Source of the DNA: a bacterium
Lineage (GTDB): Bacteria; Arandabacterota; Arandabacteria; Arandabacterales; Arandabacteraceae
DNA length: 64,000 nt
Direction of reading: 5' to 3'
Assembly (NCBI GenBank): GCA_029933125.1
Contig: JAOZOU010000005.1
Span: 166,211-230,210, forward strand
Below the pieces are notes generated by a model. The model was not told the origin of the DNA and searched no databases. It saw nothing but the letters and a program-made list of their open reading frames with translations. Position numbers and translations under genes: made by a program. Of this stretch, positions 1 through 9,146 are shown one piece after another. Every line of letters begins with the position of its first letter. The stretch's first letter is position 1.

Positions 1-722
1 GTGAGGGCTAGCATGGAATGTTCGTCTGAGAGGATTGAATCAACGATTGACTCAATGACCCGCTTTATCTTACGAGGGTTAATCCTTCCTTGCACTATAC
101 CATCTTTCACAGCCTCTTTTACAAGGTGCATGGCTGAAATGAATGATTTTCTCGCTTGCTCTTTGGGTTGGCATGGAATTTCACCCTCGAGTTCATTGGT
201 CTCGTCACTTACCATTCGGCTGATCTTTATGCCGGCTATACCTTCCAGAGCCATGAGTCTTAATATCTCATCGTATGGGGCAGCGCCATCTTTCCCAGTT
301 CGGGCAAATACGAAGGCAAAACTCACCAGATCTTCAGGCTCAGCGGTTTCATCGAAGATAATCGAACCCAGATTTCTGCTTCTCATCTGTTTGACCATGT
401 ATTCAAGGATGTCATATCCTGTCGCGCCCGCAGCAAGACGGGCAGCGTTAAAGTAGATGCTGCCATTTACGAGATCAAACCTCGCCTGATTTACTTCACT
501 GAGGAGCTCTATAAAAACTGAATAGAGAGCCTCGGTTGCATCCTGAACAGCCTGGTTGTGGCGCTCATGGGTCTGGGCGAGCTTGATAAGAACATGGAAC
601 CGACTGAGGAATCCGATCGCCCGCTTAAGCAATGCGACTTCATCTGTATCCCACAAAACCTCTGAAGTCAGCTGGCTTCTCTTCTGTCCTGTCATCGCCT
701 CAGGATTCATTGGCTTGCTCAT
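1..722 (-). CDS. N-terminal part of a probable HD-GYP-type signalling protein (cut by window edge)
   Basis: Reading the minus strand from ATG at 722 gives 240 codons without a stop up to base 1, so the gene runs off the left edge. Its start overlaps the stop of the upstream HEAT gene as ATGA, which indicates translational coupling. The N-terminal ~170 residues form a mixed helical module with HNQAVQDATEALYS near residue 55 and NGSIYFNA near residue 88. The last visible residues (SIVDSILSDEHSMLAL) resemble the segment just before the HD motif in HD-GYP phosphodiesterases, which degrade cyclic di-GMP. The catalytic residues lie outside the window, so the HD-GYP assignment is inference. That the frame is a real gene is well supported. 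Confidence 0.7.
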   Translation of the reverse strand, partial: MSKPMNPEAMTGQKRSQLTSEVLWDTDEVALLKRAIGFLSRFHVLIKLAQTHERHNQAVQDATEALYSVFIELLSEVNQARFDLVNGSIYFNAARLAAGATGYDILEYMVKQMRSRNLGSIIFDETAEPEDLVSFAFVFARTGKDGAAPYDEILRLMALEGIAGIKISRMVSDETNELEGEIPCQPKEQARKSFISAMHLVKEAVKDGIVQGRINPRKIKRVIESIVDSILSDEHSMLAL

Positions 723-2386
723 GGAGAAATCGTAGCAAGTGCTTCAAGTGCTGCATATCTAATAGGTCCGTCGTAATTGCTCGCAAGCGTTCTCAGTATC
801 TTTTCAACCTCCGGATCTCTTATCATTGAAATTCCATAGACAGCCAGGGCTCGGGTTTTCTCATCGAATTGACCTACTGAGCCCTCGACTATGTCGAGAA
901 GGAAGGCGAGGCTTTCACCTCCAAGGCTCCCATACGTCCGCAGGAATTCACGTTTCTCATCAGGAGAGAGCTTAGCAAAGCTCCTATCTGTAATCATCGG
1001 TTTGAGAATTTCTCTAGCCTCGGGGGATGCTATCTGGCGCATCGAAGTCAAGGCTGCCATTCTCACCATCTTGTTGGGATCAGTTATGAGATCCTTAAGA
1101 ATTCGGATACCTGCTCGTGAACCTATGCGTCCAATTGACCGTGCGACTTCACGTCGTACTCTTGCCTCAGGATGTGAAACCGCTTGATACAGCAAGGGTA
1201 TGGCTTCCGGATTACCTGTCATTCCAAGAATCATGGCTATGTTTCTTACAAAAAACCAGCGTTTGTCGCCCAGGAAAGGCTTGAGTCTTTCGGGTTCATC
1301 TTTGGCTATGACAGAGATTGCGCGACAAAGCAAATAGCGTATCCTCCTGGTTTCGCATTCAGCAAGGATCTCACAAAGGGGCTCGACTGCATTAGGAGCA
1401 AGCAGCGTAAGATAAGCATAAATCTCCTCAGTCCTGTGCTCAGAAATATGTTCGAGGTAGGCATCTATGGTTTGAAGTTTTCTCTTTTCGCCGAGTTTTT
1501 CAATCGTCTGAGTAATGCTAGCCTTACGCTGTTCGGAAAGGGAGTCATCCTCGTAGAGTCTCCTGAGATCTGAAAGTATGTTGCAGGTCGTGAGGAAATC
1601 CTCCTCACGAATCAACGAGTCGCATATCCTTCCAAGGAAGCCAACAACTCTACTGAAGGTCTCATCGTCGACATCGCGGCTCAGGAGCTCGAGGCAAATT
1701 GTGCTGCAGCGCCGGAGAATTGCTCCATAGTCTTGAGCAAGAATTTCCCTCGCCAGCCGCTTCATGTCAGATTCGCTCAAGCGCTTGTGAAGCCTCACTG
1801 GATGGTGAATCTTTTCCCTGAGCCCAAGTTCCCTGAGGAGACACTCTGGTTTCGCTTGCTCACCCTGGATTTCCTTGAGGGGAGAAGGAACATTTGCAAG
1901 ATCCTCAAGGTTGGAAATTTCTTCGCTTTCGAGAAAGATATCCACGGCTCTATAGGAGATGTATGAGAGATCCTTCTCCCAGAGGATTGTGACGAGATCG
2001 GATTCATACGGGTCTGCGTCTCTAGCTTCGTTGAGAGCAATCATGAATCTCATAAGCTCACGCCTTGGCAAACCTTCCCTGAAGCTGATAAGCCTGATTC
2101 CATCTTTGTAAAGATTGAAGGCAAGGCTCTCGCCTTTTGCTTCAGATGAATAGACCACAGCTGATCCATAGAAGAGCTCAGATTCCTTGACGAGAAGCGT
2201 AAGCAGACCGTGAACGTCAAGGAATTGTTTAAGATCTCTGTAGAGTAGGTTTAAGGAATCCTGAAGCACCGGGTTGTTGAGGTCATAGGTACGAAGATTC
2301 TTATAGACGATGACCATCTTCTTGACAATTGCTGCTACCTCAGCCTCTTTCTTTCTCGCTACAGTGCTCACAGCAGGATCGCGCAT
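719..2386 (-). CDS. HEAT-repeat protein with N-terminal module shared with its neighbour
   Basis: This is a 555-aa soluble protein without signal peptide or membrane segments. Residues ~20-150 form a module (NNPVLQDSLNLLYRDL, ESELFYGSAVVY, RRELMRFM) that resembles the N-terminus of the next gene downstream. Residues ~310-555 are HEAT-type helical repeats, for example PLLYQAVSHPEARVRREVAR and ILKDLITDPNKMVRMAALTS, which normally act as protein-binding scaffolds. GGGAGAA lies just before the ATG. It overlaps the HD-GYP-like gene by 4 bases and lies 71 bases after a lipoprotein gene, so it may be the end of the same operon. A regulatory or scaffold role is inference; no catalytic motif is visible. 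Confidence 0.8.
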   Translation of the reverse strand: MRDPAVSTVARKKEAEVAAIVKKMVIVYKNLRTYDLNNPVLQDSLNLLYRDLKQFLDVHGLLTLLVKESELFYGSAVVYSSEAKGESLAFNLYKDGIRLISFREGLPRRELMRFMIALNEARDADPYESDLVTILWEKDLSYISYRAVDIFLESEEISNLEDLANVPSPLKEIQGEQAKPECLLRELGLREKIHHPVRLHKRLSESDMKRLAREILAQDYGAILRRCSTICLELLSRDVDDETFSRVVGFLGRICDSLIREEDFLTTCNILSDLRRLYEDDSLSEQRKASITQTIEKLGEKRKLQTIDAYLEHISEHRTEEIYAYLTLLAPNAVEPLCEILAECETRRIRYLLCRAISVIAKDEPERLKPFLGDKRWFFVRNIAMILGMTGNPEAIPLLYQAVSHPEARVRREVARSIGRIGSRAGIRILKDLITDPNKMVRMAALTSMRQIASPEAREILKPMITDRSFAKLSPDEKREFLRTYGSLGGESLAFLLDIVEGSVGQFDEKTRALAVYGISMIRDPEVEKILRTLASNYDGPIRYAALEALATISP

Positions 2387-2457
2387 ACATTTCTCCCAAA
2401 GAGTGCTCCACCTTTGTTATCGGCGACGCTAGCTTGAAACTTAGGCAGAAAGTTGAA

Positions 2458-3264
2458 TTAGTGGGGGATCGCAAAGAGGATCACGCTTAGTAAGACACCC
2501 ACAAGATAGACATAGGGAATAGTACGAATGGGAAGGGCATCGAGGCTTGGGTCCTGTCTGAGAGCAGATCCCTTATAGAGGATTGTTGAAATTAGGAAAT
2601 AGAGGAAAATTGCAAGTGACTTGTTGTCTGTAATATCATTTCCTATGGGGAATCCTGCCCATGCTTTTCCATAGGTCTGATATGCCACTACTGCTCCAAG
2701 GACAAAGCTCGCTATGAAGAAGACACCCGTGGCAAGCAAAGCCAAGCGCGGTACATGCAAGGCGATCTGTCTTTTCTTGAAAGCCCTCAAAGAAAGCAGA
2801 CCGACGAGGAGGAGAAGAGCGAGAGATAAAAACATGAGCAAGACATGGGCAATTAAGAGTGCTCTGTTAGGTATTCCCTCATATACGAGATGGAAACCTC
2901 CTCCGTCGCGAGGCAATCTTGCTATGAGATCGCTGTCACCTCTTACCTCTATATAGTACTCGACATTTGTTCCGCGTGGTTGGGAGGGGATTGTGGCATA
3001 GTAACCGTTGGTCTCAATTGGCTCCATTGGCTCAATATTGAAGGTTGCTTCCCCAGCCTTGTAGGAGAGAAAAGCCTGGGTTTGCTTTACACCTTTTGAG
3101 GCTACCTCAATCTGGATGACTGCCCGGCTTCCTGTTTTGACTTCCTCCACAGGCTGATGCTTAATCTCGATCCATCTTGCCGTTTTCCTTTCAACAACCT
3201 CGCCTGATTTGCAGCCTAGACACAGCACAAGAAATGTGCATGTAACCCAAAATAGATGCCTCAT
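2458..3264 (-). CDS. Lipoprotein with Ig-like region and four membrane helices
   Basis: This is a 268-aa protein. The N-terminus is a type II signal peptide with lipobox LCLGC, so Cys18 is the likely lipidated residue. Residues ~30-130 are beta-rich and end in GGFHLVYEG. Four hydrophobic helices follow at about 135-160, 172-195, 218-235 and 245-266. The start overlaps the methylmalonyl-CoA epimerase stop by 4 bases (ATGA), so it is probably translated with the propionyl-CoA pathway genes. I do not recognise a named family. The mixture of a lipoprotein head with polytopic helices is unusual. It could sense or move a small molecule, but nothing in the sequence proves this. Confidence 0.75.
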   Translation of the reverse strand: MRHLFWVTCTFLVLCLGCKSGEVVERKTARWIEIKHQPVEEVKTGSRAVIQIEVASKGVKQTQAFLSYKAGEATFNIEPMEPIETNGYYATIPSQPRGTNVEYYIEVRGDSDLIARLPRDGGGFHLVYEGIPNRALLIAHVLLMFLSLALLLLVGLLSLRAFKKRQIALHVPRLALLATGVFFIASFVLGAVVAYQTYGKAWAGFPIGNDITDNKSLAIFLYFLISTILYKGSALRQDPSLDALPIRTIPYVYLVGVLLSVILFAIPH

Positions 3265-3668
3265 TCAACTTGCTCACTGAGTTCAATAAGAAAGCCACAA
3301 GTGGATTTTGGAGACAGAAAAGCAACCTTCTTGCCGTGGGCACCCCTACGAGGCTCAGAATCGATGAGCTCGATGCCTTTAGCCTTGAGTGCGGCAAGCC
3401 ACCCTTCTATGTCCTCAACATCAAGACAGATGTGGTGAATGCCATTTCCTCTCTTGCTGAGAAAGACTGAGATGGGGCTCGCATCGGAAGTCGGCGTTAC
3501 GAGTTCGATCTGTGTCGTCCCACATTCAAAGAAGACTACTTCGACATTGCTTGCCTCAATTCTTTCACGGTGAGATTCCTTGAGTCCAAATGTCTTCTTT
3601 AGTGTTGCGATGCATTCACCCAGGTTGGTGATTGCAATTCCAATGTGCTCAACTCCTTTGATTTTCAT
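3261..3668 (-). CDS. mce: Methylmalonyl-CoA epimerase
   Basis: A 135-aa vicinal-oxygen-chelate protein of the usual length for the family. It interconverts (2S)- and (2R)-methylmalonyl-CoA between the carboxylase and the mutase. Metal ligands expected in the family are visible: His in GVEHIGIAI near the N-terminus, His in [14 protein letters not shown] in the middle and Glu in CGFLIELSE near the end. It overlaps the mutase gene upstream and the lipoprotein gene downstream by 4 bases each, so it sits inside a tightly coupled operon. The neighbouring mutase and carboxylase genes make this assignment firm. Confidence 0.93.
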   Translation of the reverse strand: MKIKGVEHIGIAITNLGECIATLKKTFGLKESHRERIEASNVEVVFFECGTTQIELVTPTSDASPISVFLSKRGNGIHHICLDVEDIEGWLAALKAKGIELIDSEPRRGAHGKKVAFLSPKSTCGFLIELSEQVE

Positions 3669-5335
3669 GTCCTTACCTCACTGAAAGTTCCATAGATCTC
3701 TCTAAGGGTTGCACATATCTCTCCTAGTGTCACCCTGTTTCTGGCAGCACTTATGATTGGCTCAATGATGTTTCCACCCGCAAGAGCAGCTTCTCTTATT
3801 TCCTTGAGACTCTTCTCAACCATGCGGTGCGACCTCTGGGTTTTGACCATTGCCAAACGTTGCTTTTGCTCCTTCTCGACAGCCTCATCGATCTTGAGAA
3901 TCCTCGGTTGTTCGTACTCTTCGGCAAATCTGTTAACACCAACAACCGTTGTCTCACCACTTTCCACTTGTTTTTGGTAGGCATAAGCACTTTTCTCAAT
4001 TTCATCCTTGATGAAGCCGTTCTCAATCGCTGTGATCACCCCACCCATCTTTTCAATCTTCTCTAAGTACTCTTTGGCTTTCTCCTCAATTTGATCAGTC
4101 AAGTATTCAATAAGATAGGATCCACCCACAGGATCAACCGAATCCGTCACTCCACTTTCATAAGCGATTATTTGCTGGGTTCTCAAAGCAACGCGTACGG
4201 CTTCCTCCGTTGGTAAGGAAAGGGCTTCATCAAAGCTATTCGTATGCAGGGATTGGGTTCCTCCAAGTACGGCAGCCAGTGCCTGGAGGGTTACCCTAAT
4301 TATGTTATTAAGCGGCTGCTGAGCTGTGAGGGTAGAGCCCCCAGTTTGGGTGTGGAAGCGCATCATGCATGAACGCTCATTCTTTGCTCCAAATCTTTTG
4401 CGGACAGTTTCAGCCCACATCCTTCGAGCTGCTCTGAATTTGGCTATTTCCTCAAAGAAATTGTTGTGTGCATTGAAGAAGAAAGATATGCGAGGAGCAA
4501 ATTCGTCGACATCTAGACCTGCTTCGATAGCATGTTCAACGTAGGTTGTGGCATTAGCCAGTGTAAAGGCAACTTCCTGAACAGCTGTTGCACCCGCTTC
4601 GCGGATGTGGTAGCCACTAACCGAGATTGTATTCCATCTTGGCATCTCTTTACTGCAGAAGGAGAAAATGTCGGTTGTGATCTTAAGTGAAGCCTTTGGT
4701 GGAAAGATGTATGTTCCCCGTGCTACATACTCCTTAAGAACATCGTTTTGAACTGTACCCGAGAGATTTCTACGGCTTATTCCTCTGTTCTCAGCTACAC
4801 CGATAAACATGGCAAGGATCACACAGGCAGTCGAGTTTATAGTCATTGAGGTGCTTACCCTATCCAGCGGGATGCCTTCAAACAGCCTCTCCATATCGTC
4901 TATGGTATCAATGGCAACACCTGCTCTACCCACCTCACCAAGACATATGGGGTGATCTGAGTCGTAGCCCATCTGGGTTGGCAGATCAAAGGCGACGGAG
5001 AGACCTGTCTGGCCACGATCAAGGAGATACTTGAATCTCCGGTTCGTTGCCTCGCATGTTCCATAGCCTGCGTATTGCCTGAATGTCCAAAGTCTTCCGC
5101 GGTACATGTTAGGATAGACACCACGGGTGAAGGGGTATTCACCAGGAAAGCCAAGCTTCCTCAGATAGTCACTCTGAGAGAGGCGAGGAAAGTGAACTGT
5201 TGAAATCTCTATTCCTGACGAAGTTTTGCGCTGGGGCTTGCTTTCGGGGTGCTTGCTAAGATGAGGCTCAAGGATTTGCTTTTCCCAGCGTTCAATCTGG
5301 CTTGCAAGCTCCTCGGCTTGCTTCTTATCATCCAT
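3665..5335 (-). CDS. mcmA: Methylmalonyl-CoA mutase, catalytic (large) subunit
   Basis: A 556-aa protein matching the substrate-binding TIM-barrel part of methylmalonyl-CoA mutase ([19 protein letters not shown] near residue 75, then [19 protein letters not shown], and [16 protein letters not shown] near residue 330). The enzyme rearranges (2R)-methylmalonyl-CoA to succinyl-CoA with adenosylcobalamin. The C-terminal cobalamin-binding domain of one-piece mutases is absent, so this is the split type that needs a separate ~140-aa B12-binding subunit. No such gene is in this window, nor is a MeaB-type chaperone. It lies 12 bases after the biotin carrier gene. Confidence 0.95.
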   Translation of the reverse strand: MDDKKQAEELASQIERWEKQILEPHLSKHPESKPQRKTSSGIEISTVHFPRLSQSDYLRKLGFPGEYPFTRGVYPNMYRGRLWTFRQYAGYGTCEATNRRFKYLLDRGQTGLSVAFDLPTQMGYDSDHPICLGEVGRAGVAIDTIDDMERLFEGIPLDRVSTSMTINSTACVILAMFIGVAENRGISRRNLSGTVQNDVLKEYVARGTYIFPPKASLKITTDIFSFCSKEMPRWNTISVSGYHIREAGATAVQEVAFTLANATTYVEHAIEAGLDVDEFAPRISFFFNAHNNFFEEIAKFRAARRMWAETVRKRFGAKNERSCMMRFHTQTGGSTLTAQQPLNNIIRVTLQALAAVLGGTQSLHTNSFDEALSLPTEEAVRVALRTQQIIAYESGVTDSVDPVGGSYLIEYLTDQIEEKAKEYLEKIEKMGGVITAIENGFIKDEIEKSAYAYQKQVESGETTVVGVNRFAEEYEQPRILKIDEAVEKEQKQRLAMVKTQRSHRMVEKSLKEIREAALAGGNIIEPIISAARNRVTLGEICATLREIYGTFSEVRT

Positions 5336-5347
5336 GATGTCCGATCT

Positions 5348-5857
5348 CTATGCTCTATCGATTACCACAAGGGTCTGTCTGGAATCTACAACATCTCCTG
5401 GTTTAACCAGGACACTCTTAACTCTTCCGCCAGAGAGTGAAGAAATCTCATTTTGCATCTTCATCGCTTCGACTATGACAACTGGTGCTGATGGTTCGAT
5501 AACCTGCCCTTCGGTTACCTCAACTGAGACGACGACCCCTGGCATTGGTGCCTTTATCTCCTCGCTCGTGCCTTCAGGTTCATCACCTGCAGAGGCTTTT
5601 CGGTGATATTCAAGCTGGCTCTTGAGCTCGATTTCGAATTCCTCACCACCCGTTGCTACGTGCATGACGCTGCCAGAGTTGGTCACAGCAACTTCATAGC
5701 ACTTGTTATCGACTATAAGCGACATTGTTGTTGGCCCATCAAGGAGTTTGGCATCCACCACATAGGGCTTGCCATCAATAACAACTCTGTAGGTATCCCC
5801 GGATCTATCCACTTCAACCTCGTGTTCGCTATCCTTTAACCTAGCGTAATATATCAT
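5348..5857 (-). CDS. Biotin carboxyl carrier protein of an acyl-CoA carboxylase
   Basis: A 169-aa protein with a beta-rich N-terminal half (RLKDSEHEVEVDRSGDTYRV) that probably contacts the carboxylase subunits, and a C-terminal biotinyl domain from about residue 97. Lys133 in VEAMKMQNEI is the biotin attachment site. A charged, flexible stretch near 85-97 links the halves. The gene sits 9 bases after the biotin carboxylase gene and 12 bases before the mutase gene. Together with those and the carboxyltransferase it forms a three-subunit propionyl-CoA carboxylase; a methylmalonyl-CoA decarboxylase role is less likely because a biotin carboxylase is present. Confidence 0.92.
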   Translation of the reverse strand: MIYYARLKDSEHEVEVDRSGDTYRVVIDGKPYVVDAKLLDGPTTMSLIVDNKCYEVAVTNSGSVMHVATGGEEFEIELKSQLEYHRKASAGDEPEGTSEEIKAPMPGVVVSVEVTEGQVIEPSAPVVIVEAMKMQNEISSLSGGRVKSVLVKPGDVVDSRQTLVVIDRA

Positions 5858-5866
5858 ACTACTAGC

Positions 5867-7381
5867 CTACCTTGCCCAGGACCGTGCAGCCTCCCTGCGA
5901 GAGACATCTCGCCAGCGGGAGCGGCTATGACCGTCTTTTTTCTGTGGCTGGCTTTCGATGGCGCTTATGCAGGCAGCTATCACTGCCACCTCAGGTGGTG
6001 TCTTGCGCCGCTTACGTCTGCTATCCCCAACATAGTGTCTGTCTATATAAGAGGTATCAAAATCCCCAGCAAGGAAATGGGGATCACGCATAACCCACAT
6101 ATGGAAGGGAATGGTCGTCTCTATGCCTTCAATTATGTATTCACTGAGAGCTCTTCTCATGCGAGCTATGGCTGACTTGCGATCCGCTCCCCATGTTATC
6201 ACCTTGGCAATAAGGGGATCATAGTAAACCGGTACCTCATAGCCACTGTAGACATAGTTTTCGACCCTCACCCATGGTCCCTCAGGATTTCTCACTCGTT
6301 TTATTCTGCCAAGCGATGGCAGGAAGTCATTCATCGGATCTTCAGCGTATATGCGGCATTCGATTGCTGAACCTCGCCAGGATATCTCATCCTGCGTATA
6401 TTCGAGACGTCTGCCTGCAGCTATCTTTATCTGATTTATGACTATGTCAATCCCTGTTACAAACTCGGTTACAGGGTGCTCAACCTGGAGACGCGTATTC
6501 ATCTCGAGAAAATAGAAATTACCCTTCTGGTCCATTATGAATTCCACTGTACCAGCATTGCGATAGTTTGCGGCTTTGGCGGCAAGTACAGCAGCCGCAC
6601 CGATCTGTTTCCTTGTCTCTGAATCGATTGCTGGTGAAGGAGACTCTTCAATAAGCTTTTGATATCTTCTCTGTATCGAACACTCGCGCTCGCCGAGGTG
6701 GATGACATTGCCGTGATTGTCAGCCAGAATCTGCACTTCAATGTGACGCGGGCGTTCTATAAGTTTTTCGATAAAGATCTCTGGATTCCCAAAGTAGGAC
6801 TCAGCCTCGCTTCTGGCTGTGCGGAAAGCCTGGTCGAGCTCTTCTCGGCTCCGCACGATCCTCATACCCTTGCCCCCACCGCCTGCAGAAGCCTTTAGCA
6901 TTATTGGATAGCCGATCTCTGCTGCAAGCTTCTCTGCCTGTTGAATATCTGTTACACCGGCCAGACAACCCGGAATCACAGGTACACCTGAGTCTTTCAT
7001 TATTTTCTTGGCTTTTGTCTTAAAGCCCATCGCTTTTATTGATTCTGGCGACGGACCTATGAAAACCAATCCGGCATCCTCACATGCCTTCGCAAATTCA
7101 TGGCTTTCAGCCAGGAAGCCATAACCAGGATGGATGGCTTCGCAGCCTGCCTTCTTGGCGGTGGCAATTATCCTTTCTATGTTGAGATAGCTTTCCGATG
7201 GCGCAGCTCCACCGATGAGGTAGGCTTCATCAGCATATTTTAGGTGGGCTGAAAGGCGATCAGCCTCACTGTATACACCTACTGAGCCTATACCCATTTC
7301 ACTTAAGGCACGGAATACACGAATGGCGATTTCGCCGCGGTTTGCTACAAGCACTTTCTTGAAAAGTTTACCTTCTGTCAT
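5867..7381 (-). CDS. accC: Biotin carboxylase subunit of propionyl/acetyl-CoA carboxylase
   Basis: A 504-aa ATP-grasp enzyme that carboxylates the biotin of the carrier protein using bicarbonate and ATP. Visible landmarks in order are KVLVANRGEIAIRVFRAL at the N-terminus, AIHPGYGFLAE, the glycine-rich ATP loop KASAGGGGKGMRIV near residue 160, the ERECSIQRRYQKLIEE segment and the catalytic EMNTRLQVEHPVTE near residue 290. Length is slightly above AccC (about 450 aa) because of a basic C-terminal tail. It is 8 bases downstream of the carboxyltransferase gene and 9 upstream of the biotin carrier gene. Confidence 0.94.
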   Translation of the reverse strand: MTEGKLFKKVLVANRGEIAIRVFRALSEMGIGSVGVYSEADRLSAHLKYADEAYLIGGAAPSESYLNIERIIATAKKAGCEAIHPGYGFLAESHEFAKACEDAGLVFIGPSPESIKAMGFKTKAKKIMKDSGVPVIPGCLAGVTDIQQAEKLAAEIGYPIMLKASAGGGGKGMRIVRSREELDQAFRTARSEAESYFGNPEIFIEKLIERPRHIEVQILADNHGNVIHLGERECSIQRRYQKLIEESPSPAIDSETRKQIGAAAVLAAKAANYRNAGTVEFIMDQKGNFYFLEMNTRLQVEHPVTEFVTGIDIVINQIKIAAGRRLEYTQDEISWRGSAIECRIYAEDPMNDFLPSLGRIKRVRNPEGPWVRVENYVYSGYEVPVYYDPLIAKVITWGADRKSAIARMRRALSEYIIEGIETTIPFHMWVMRDPHFLAGDFDTSYIDRHYVGDSRRKRRKTPPEVAVIAACISAIESQPQKKDGHSRSRWRDVSRREAARSWAR

Positions 7382-7389
7382 CTCTCAAA

Positions 7390-8955
7390 CTACAAGGGTA
7401 TGTTTCCATGCTTTTTGGCTGGTAATCCTTGCCTCTTGTCCATGAGCATCTCCAGGGCTCGGATTATGCTCGGTCGAGTCTCCTCAGGAATTATGACGTC
7501 ATCAAGATAAGCCAGAGAAGCGGCAATATAAGGATTTGCGAATTTCTCTTCGAAATCCTCCACGAAAGCCTGTCTCGCCTTCTCAGGGTCAGGAGCTTTT
7601 TCTATCTCCTTTCGGTGAATTATGTTGACGGCTCCATCAACGCCCATGACTGCAAGCTCAGCCGTTGGCCAGGCGATATTATGGTCGCCCCTTATGTGTC
7701 TTGAAGACATGACATCATAAGCGCCGCCGTAAGCCTTTCGTGTTATCACCGTAATCTTGGGCACGGTTGCCTCACAAAAGGCGTAGAGGAGCTTGGCTCC
7801 GTGTTTGATGATTCCTCCCCATTCCTGTTCGGTTCCTGGTAGAAAGCCAGGCACGTCCTCAAAAGTCACGAGGGGCATGTTAAAAGCATCACAGAAGCGT
7901 ACGAAGCGTGCCCCCTTTATTGATGAGTTGATGTCTAAGGTACCTGCAAGCACCTTGGGTTGATTGGCAACGATGCCCACAGGGATCCCGTTGAGTCGAG
8001 CAAAGCCTACTATTATGTTTCTTGCAAAGTGCTCATGCACCTCAAGGAAGTCACCATCGTCAACGACGAGTCTTATTACCTCATGCATGTCATATGGCTT
8101 GTTAGGCGAATCTGGTATTATTGTGTTCAAGCGGGATTCGCAACGTTTGGGATCGTCTCGTGATTCAATCCTCGGGGGATCATCAAGGTTGTTCTGAGGG
8201 AGATAGCTCAGGAGCTTTTTTATCTTGGCAAAACAGTCGTATTCATCCTCACTTACGAAGTGGGCGACACCGCTCTTTGTAGCATGTGCCATTGCTCCAC
8301 CGAGCTCTTCAAAAGTGACCTCTTCGCCAGTCACAGCCTTTATGACATTTGGGCCTGTAATGAACATGTGACTTGTGTTTTTCACCATGAAGATGAAATC
8401 GGTTATTGCCGGCGAATAGACTGCGCCACCAGCACATGGTCCCAAAATAGCAGATATTTGAGGCACCACCCCAGAGGCAAGTGTGTTTCTCAAGAAGACG
8501 TCAGCATAGCCACCAAGGCTTGCTACGCCTTCCTGAATTCTGGCTCCACCAGAGTCATTGAGACCGATTATTGGAGCTCCATTTTCCATAGCCAGATCCA
8601 TTATTCTGCATATCTTCTTTGCATTCATCTCACCCATTGTGCCGCCGAAAACGGTGAAGTCCTGAGCGAAAATGAAGACCCGCCTGCCATCAATCGTCCC
8701 ATGCCCGGCAACAACTCCATCTCCAACTATCTTGTGCTTGTCCATTCCAAAGTCCTGGCAACGGTGGGTTACAAAAACCCCGAGCTCCTGGAAACTACCC
8801 TTGTCGAGAAGCAGGTCAACTCTTTCACGTGCGGTAAGCTTGCCAGCCTTGTGAATCTTCTCTATCCTTTCCTTACCACCTCCAAGCTTTACCTCCTCAC
8901 GTTTTTTCTTGAGCTCGTCAATCCTTTGCTGAGTGCTTTTGCGCAAGCTCTTCAC
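7390..8955 (-). CDS. pccB: Propionyl-CoA carboxylase beta subunit (carboxyltransferase)
   Basis: A ~520-aa carboxyltransferase of the crotonase superfamily that moves the carboxyl group from biotin to propionyl-CoA. Two oxyanion-hole regions are clear: [19 protein letters not shown] with [18 protein letters not shown] in the N-terminal half, and [17 protein letters not shown] in the C-terminal half. Two tandem GTG codons (8958 and 8955) could start it; AAAGGAAGG is better spaced for 8955. It is the first gene of a minus-strand operon pccB-accC-biotin carrier-mcmA-mce with a good promoter at 9035-9063. Substrate could include acetyl-CoA, but the mutase and epimerase downstream point to propionyl-CoA. 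Confidence 0.93.
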   Translation of the reverse strand: MKSLRKSTQQRIDELKKKREEVKLGGGKERIEKIHKAGKLTARERVDLLLDKGSFQELGVFVTHRCQDFGMDKHKIVGDGVVAGHGTIDGRRVFIFAQDFTVFGGTMGEMNAKKICRIMDLAMENGAPIIGLNDSGGARIQEGVASLGGYADVFLRNTLASGVVPQISAILGPCAGGAVYSPAITDFIFMVKNTSHMFITGPNVIKAVTGEEVTFEELGGAMAHATKSGVAHFVSEDEYDCFAKIKKLLSYLPQNNLDDPPRIESRDDPKRCESRLNTIIPDSPNKPYDMHEVIRLVVDDGDFLEVHEHFARNIIVGFARLNGIPVGIVANQPKVLAGTLDINSSIKGARFVRFCDAFNMPLVTFEDVPGFLPGTEQEWGGIIKHGAKLLYAFCEATVPKITVITRKAYGGAYDVMSSRHIRGDHNIAWPTAELAVMGVDGAVNIIHRKEIEKAPDPEKARQAFVEDFEEKFANPYIAASLAYLDDVIIPEETRPSIIRALEMLMDKRQGLPAKKHGNIPL

Positions 8956-9034
8956 CACCTTCCTTTGCAGATTCTCACTGGAAGGCTTGGATACTTAAGT
9001 TAGAGTCCCTTCGCACCAACAAACCCCCTTGAAA

Positions 9035-9063
9035 ATCCTATCCTTAGCCGTCTTGCAAGTCAA
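9035..9063 (-). promoter_or_regulatory. Promoter of the propionyl-CoA operon
   Basis: On the minus strand, TTGACT at 9063-9058 is followed after 17 bases by TAGGAT at 9040-9035. This predicts transcription starting near 9028 and a leader of about 70 bases before pccB. It is back to back with a plus-strand promoter-like sequence for leucine dehydrogenase. Confidence 0.6.
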
Positions 9064-9090
9064 CCCCAATCACCGTGGCTGGTAACGCAA

Positions 9091-9119
9091 TTGACATTGT
9101 CCCGTCGCTATGGTAAACA
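9091..9119 (+). promoter_or_regulatory. Possible promoter of the leucine dehydrogenase operon
   Basis: A perfect TTGACA at 9091-9096 is followed after 17 bases by TAAACA at 9114-9119. The -10 match is weak. The position fits the gene at 9147. Confidence 0.4.
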
Positions 9120-9146
9120 TTTTGGACAAGGCCGACGGGGGATGGT

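Noticed and set aside
8260-9003. 247-aa open frame on the plus strand across pccB
   Set aside because: It is antisense to a well-conserved carboxyltransferase, has odd composition and no SD or family resemblance.
9101-9139. CCCGTCG/CGACGGG inverted repeat before leucine dehydrogenase as an RNA switch covering the ribosome site
   Set aside because: The predicted promoter -10 lies between the arms, so the left arm would not be in the RNA; the loop is also 25 bases.
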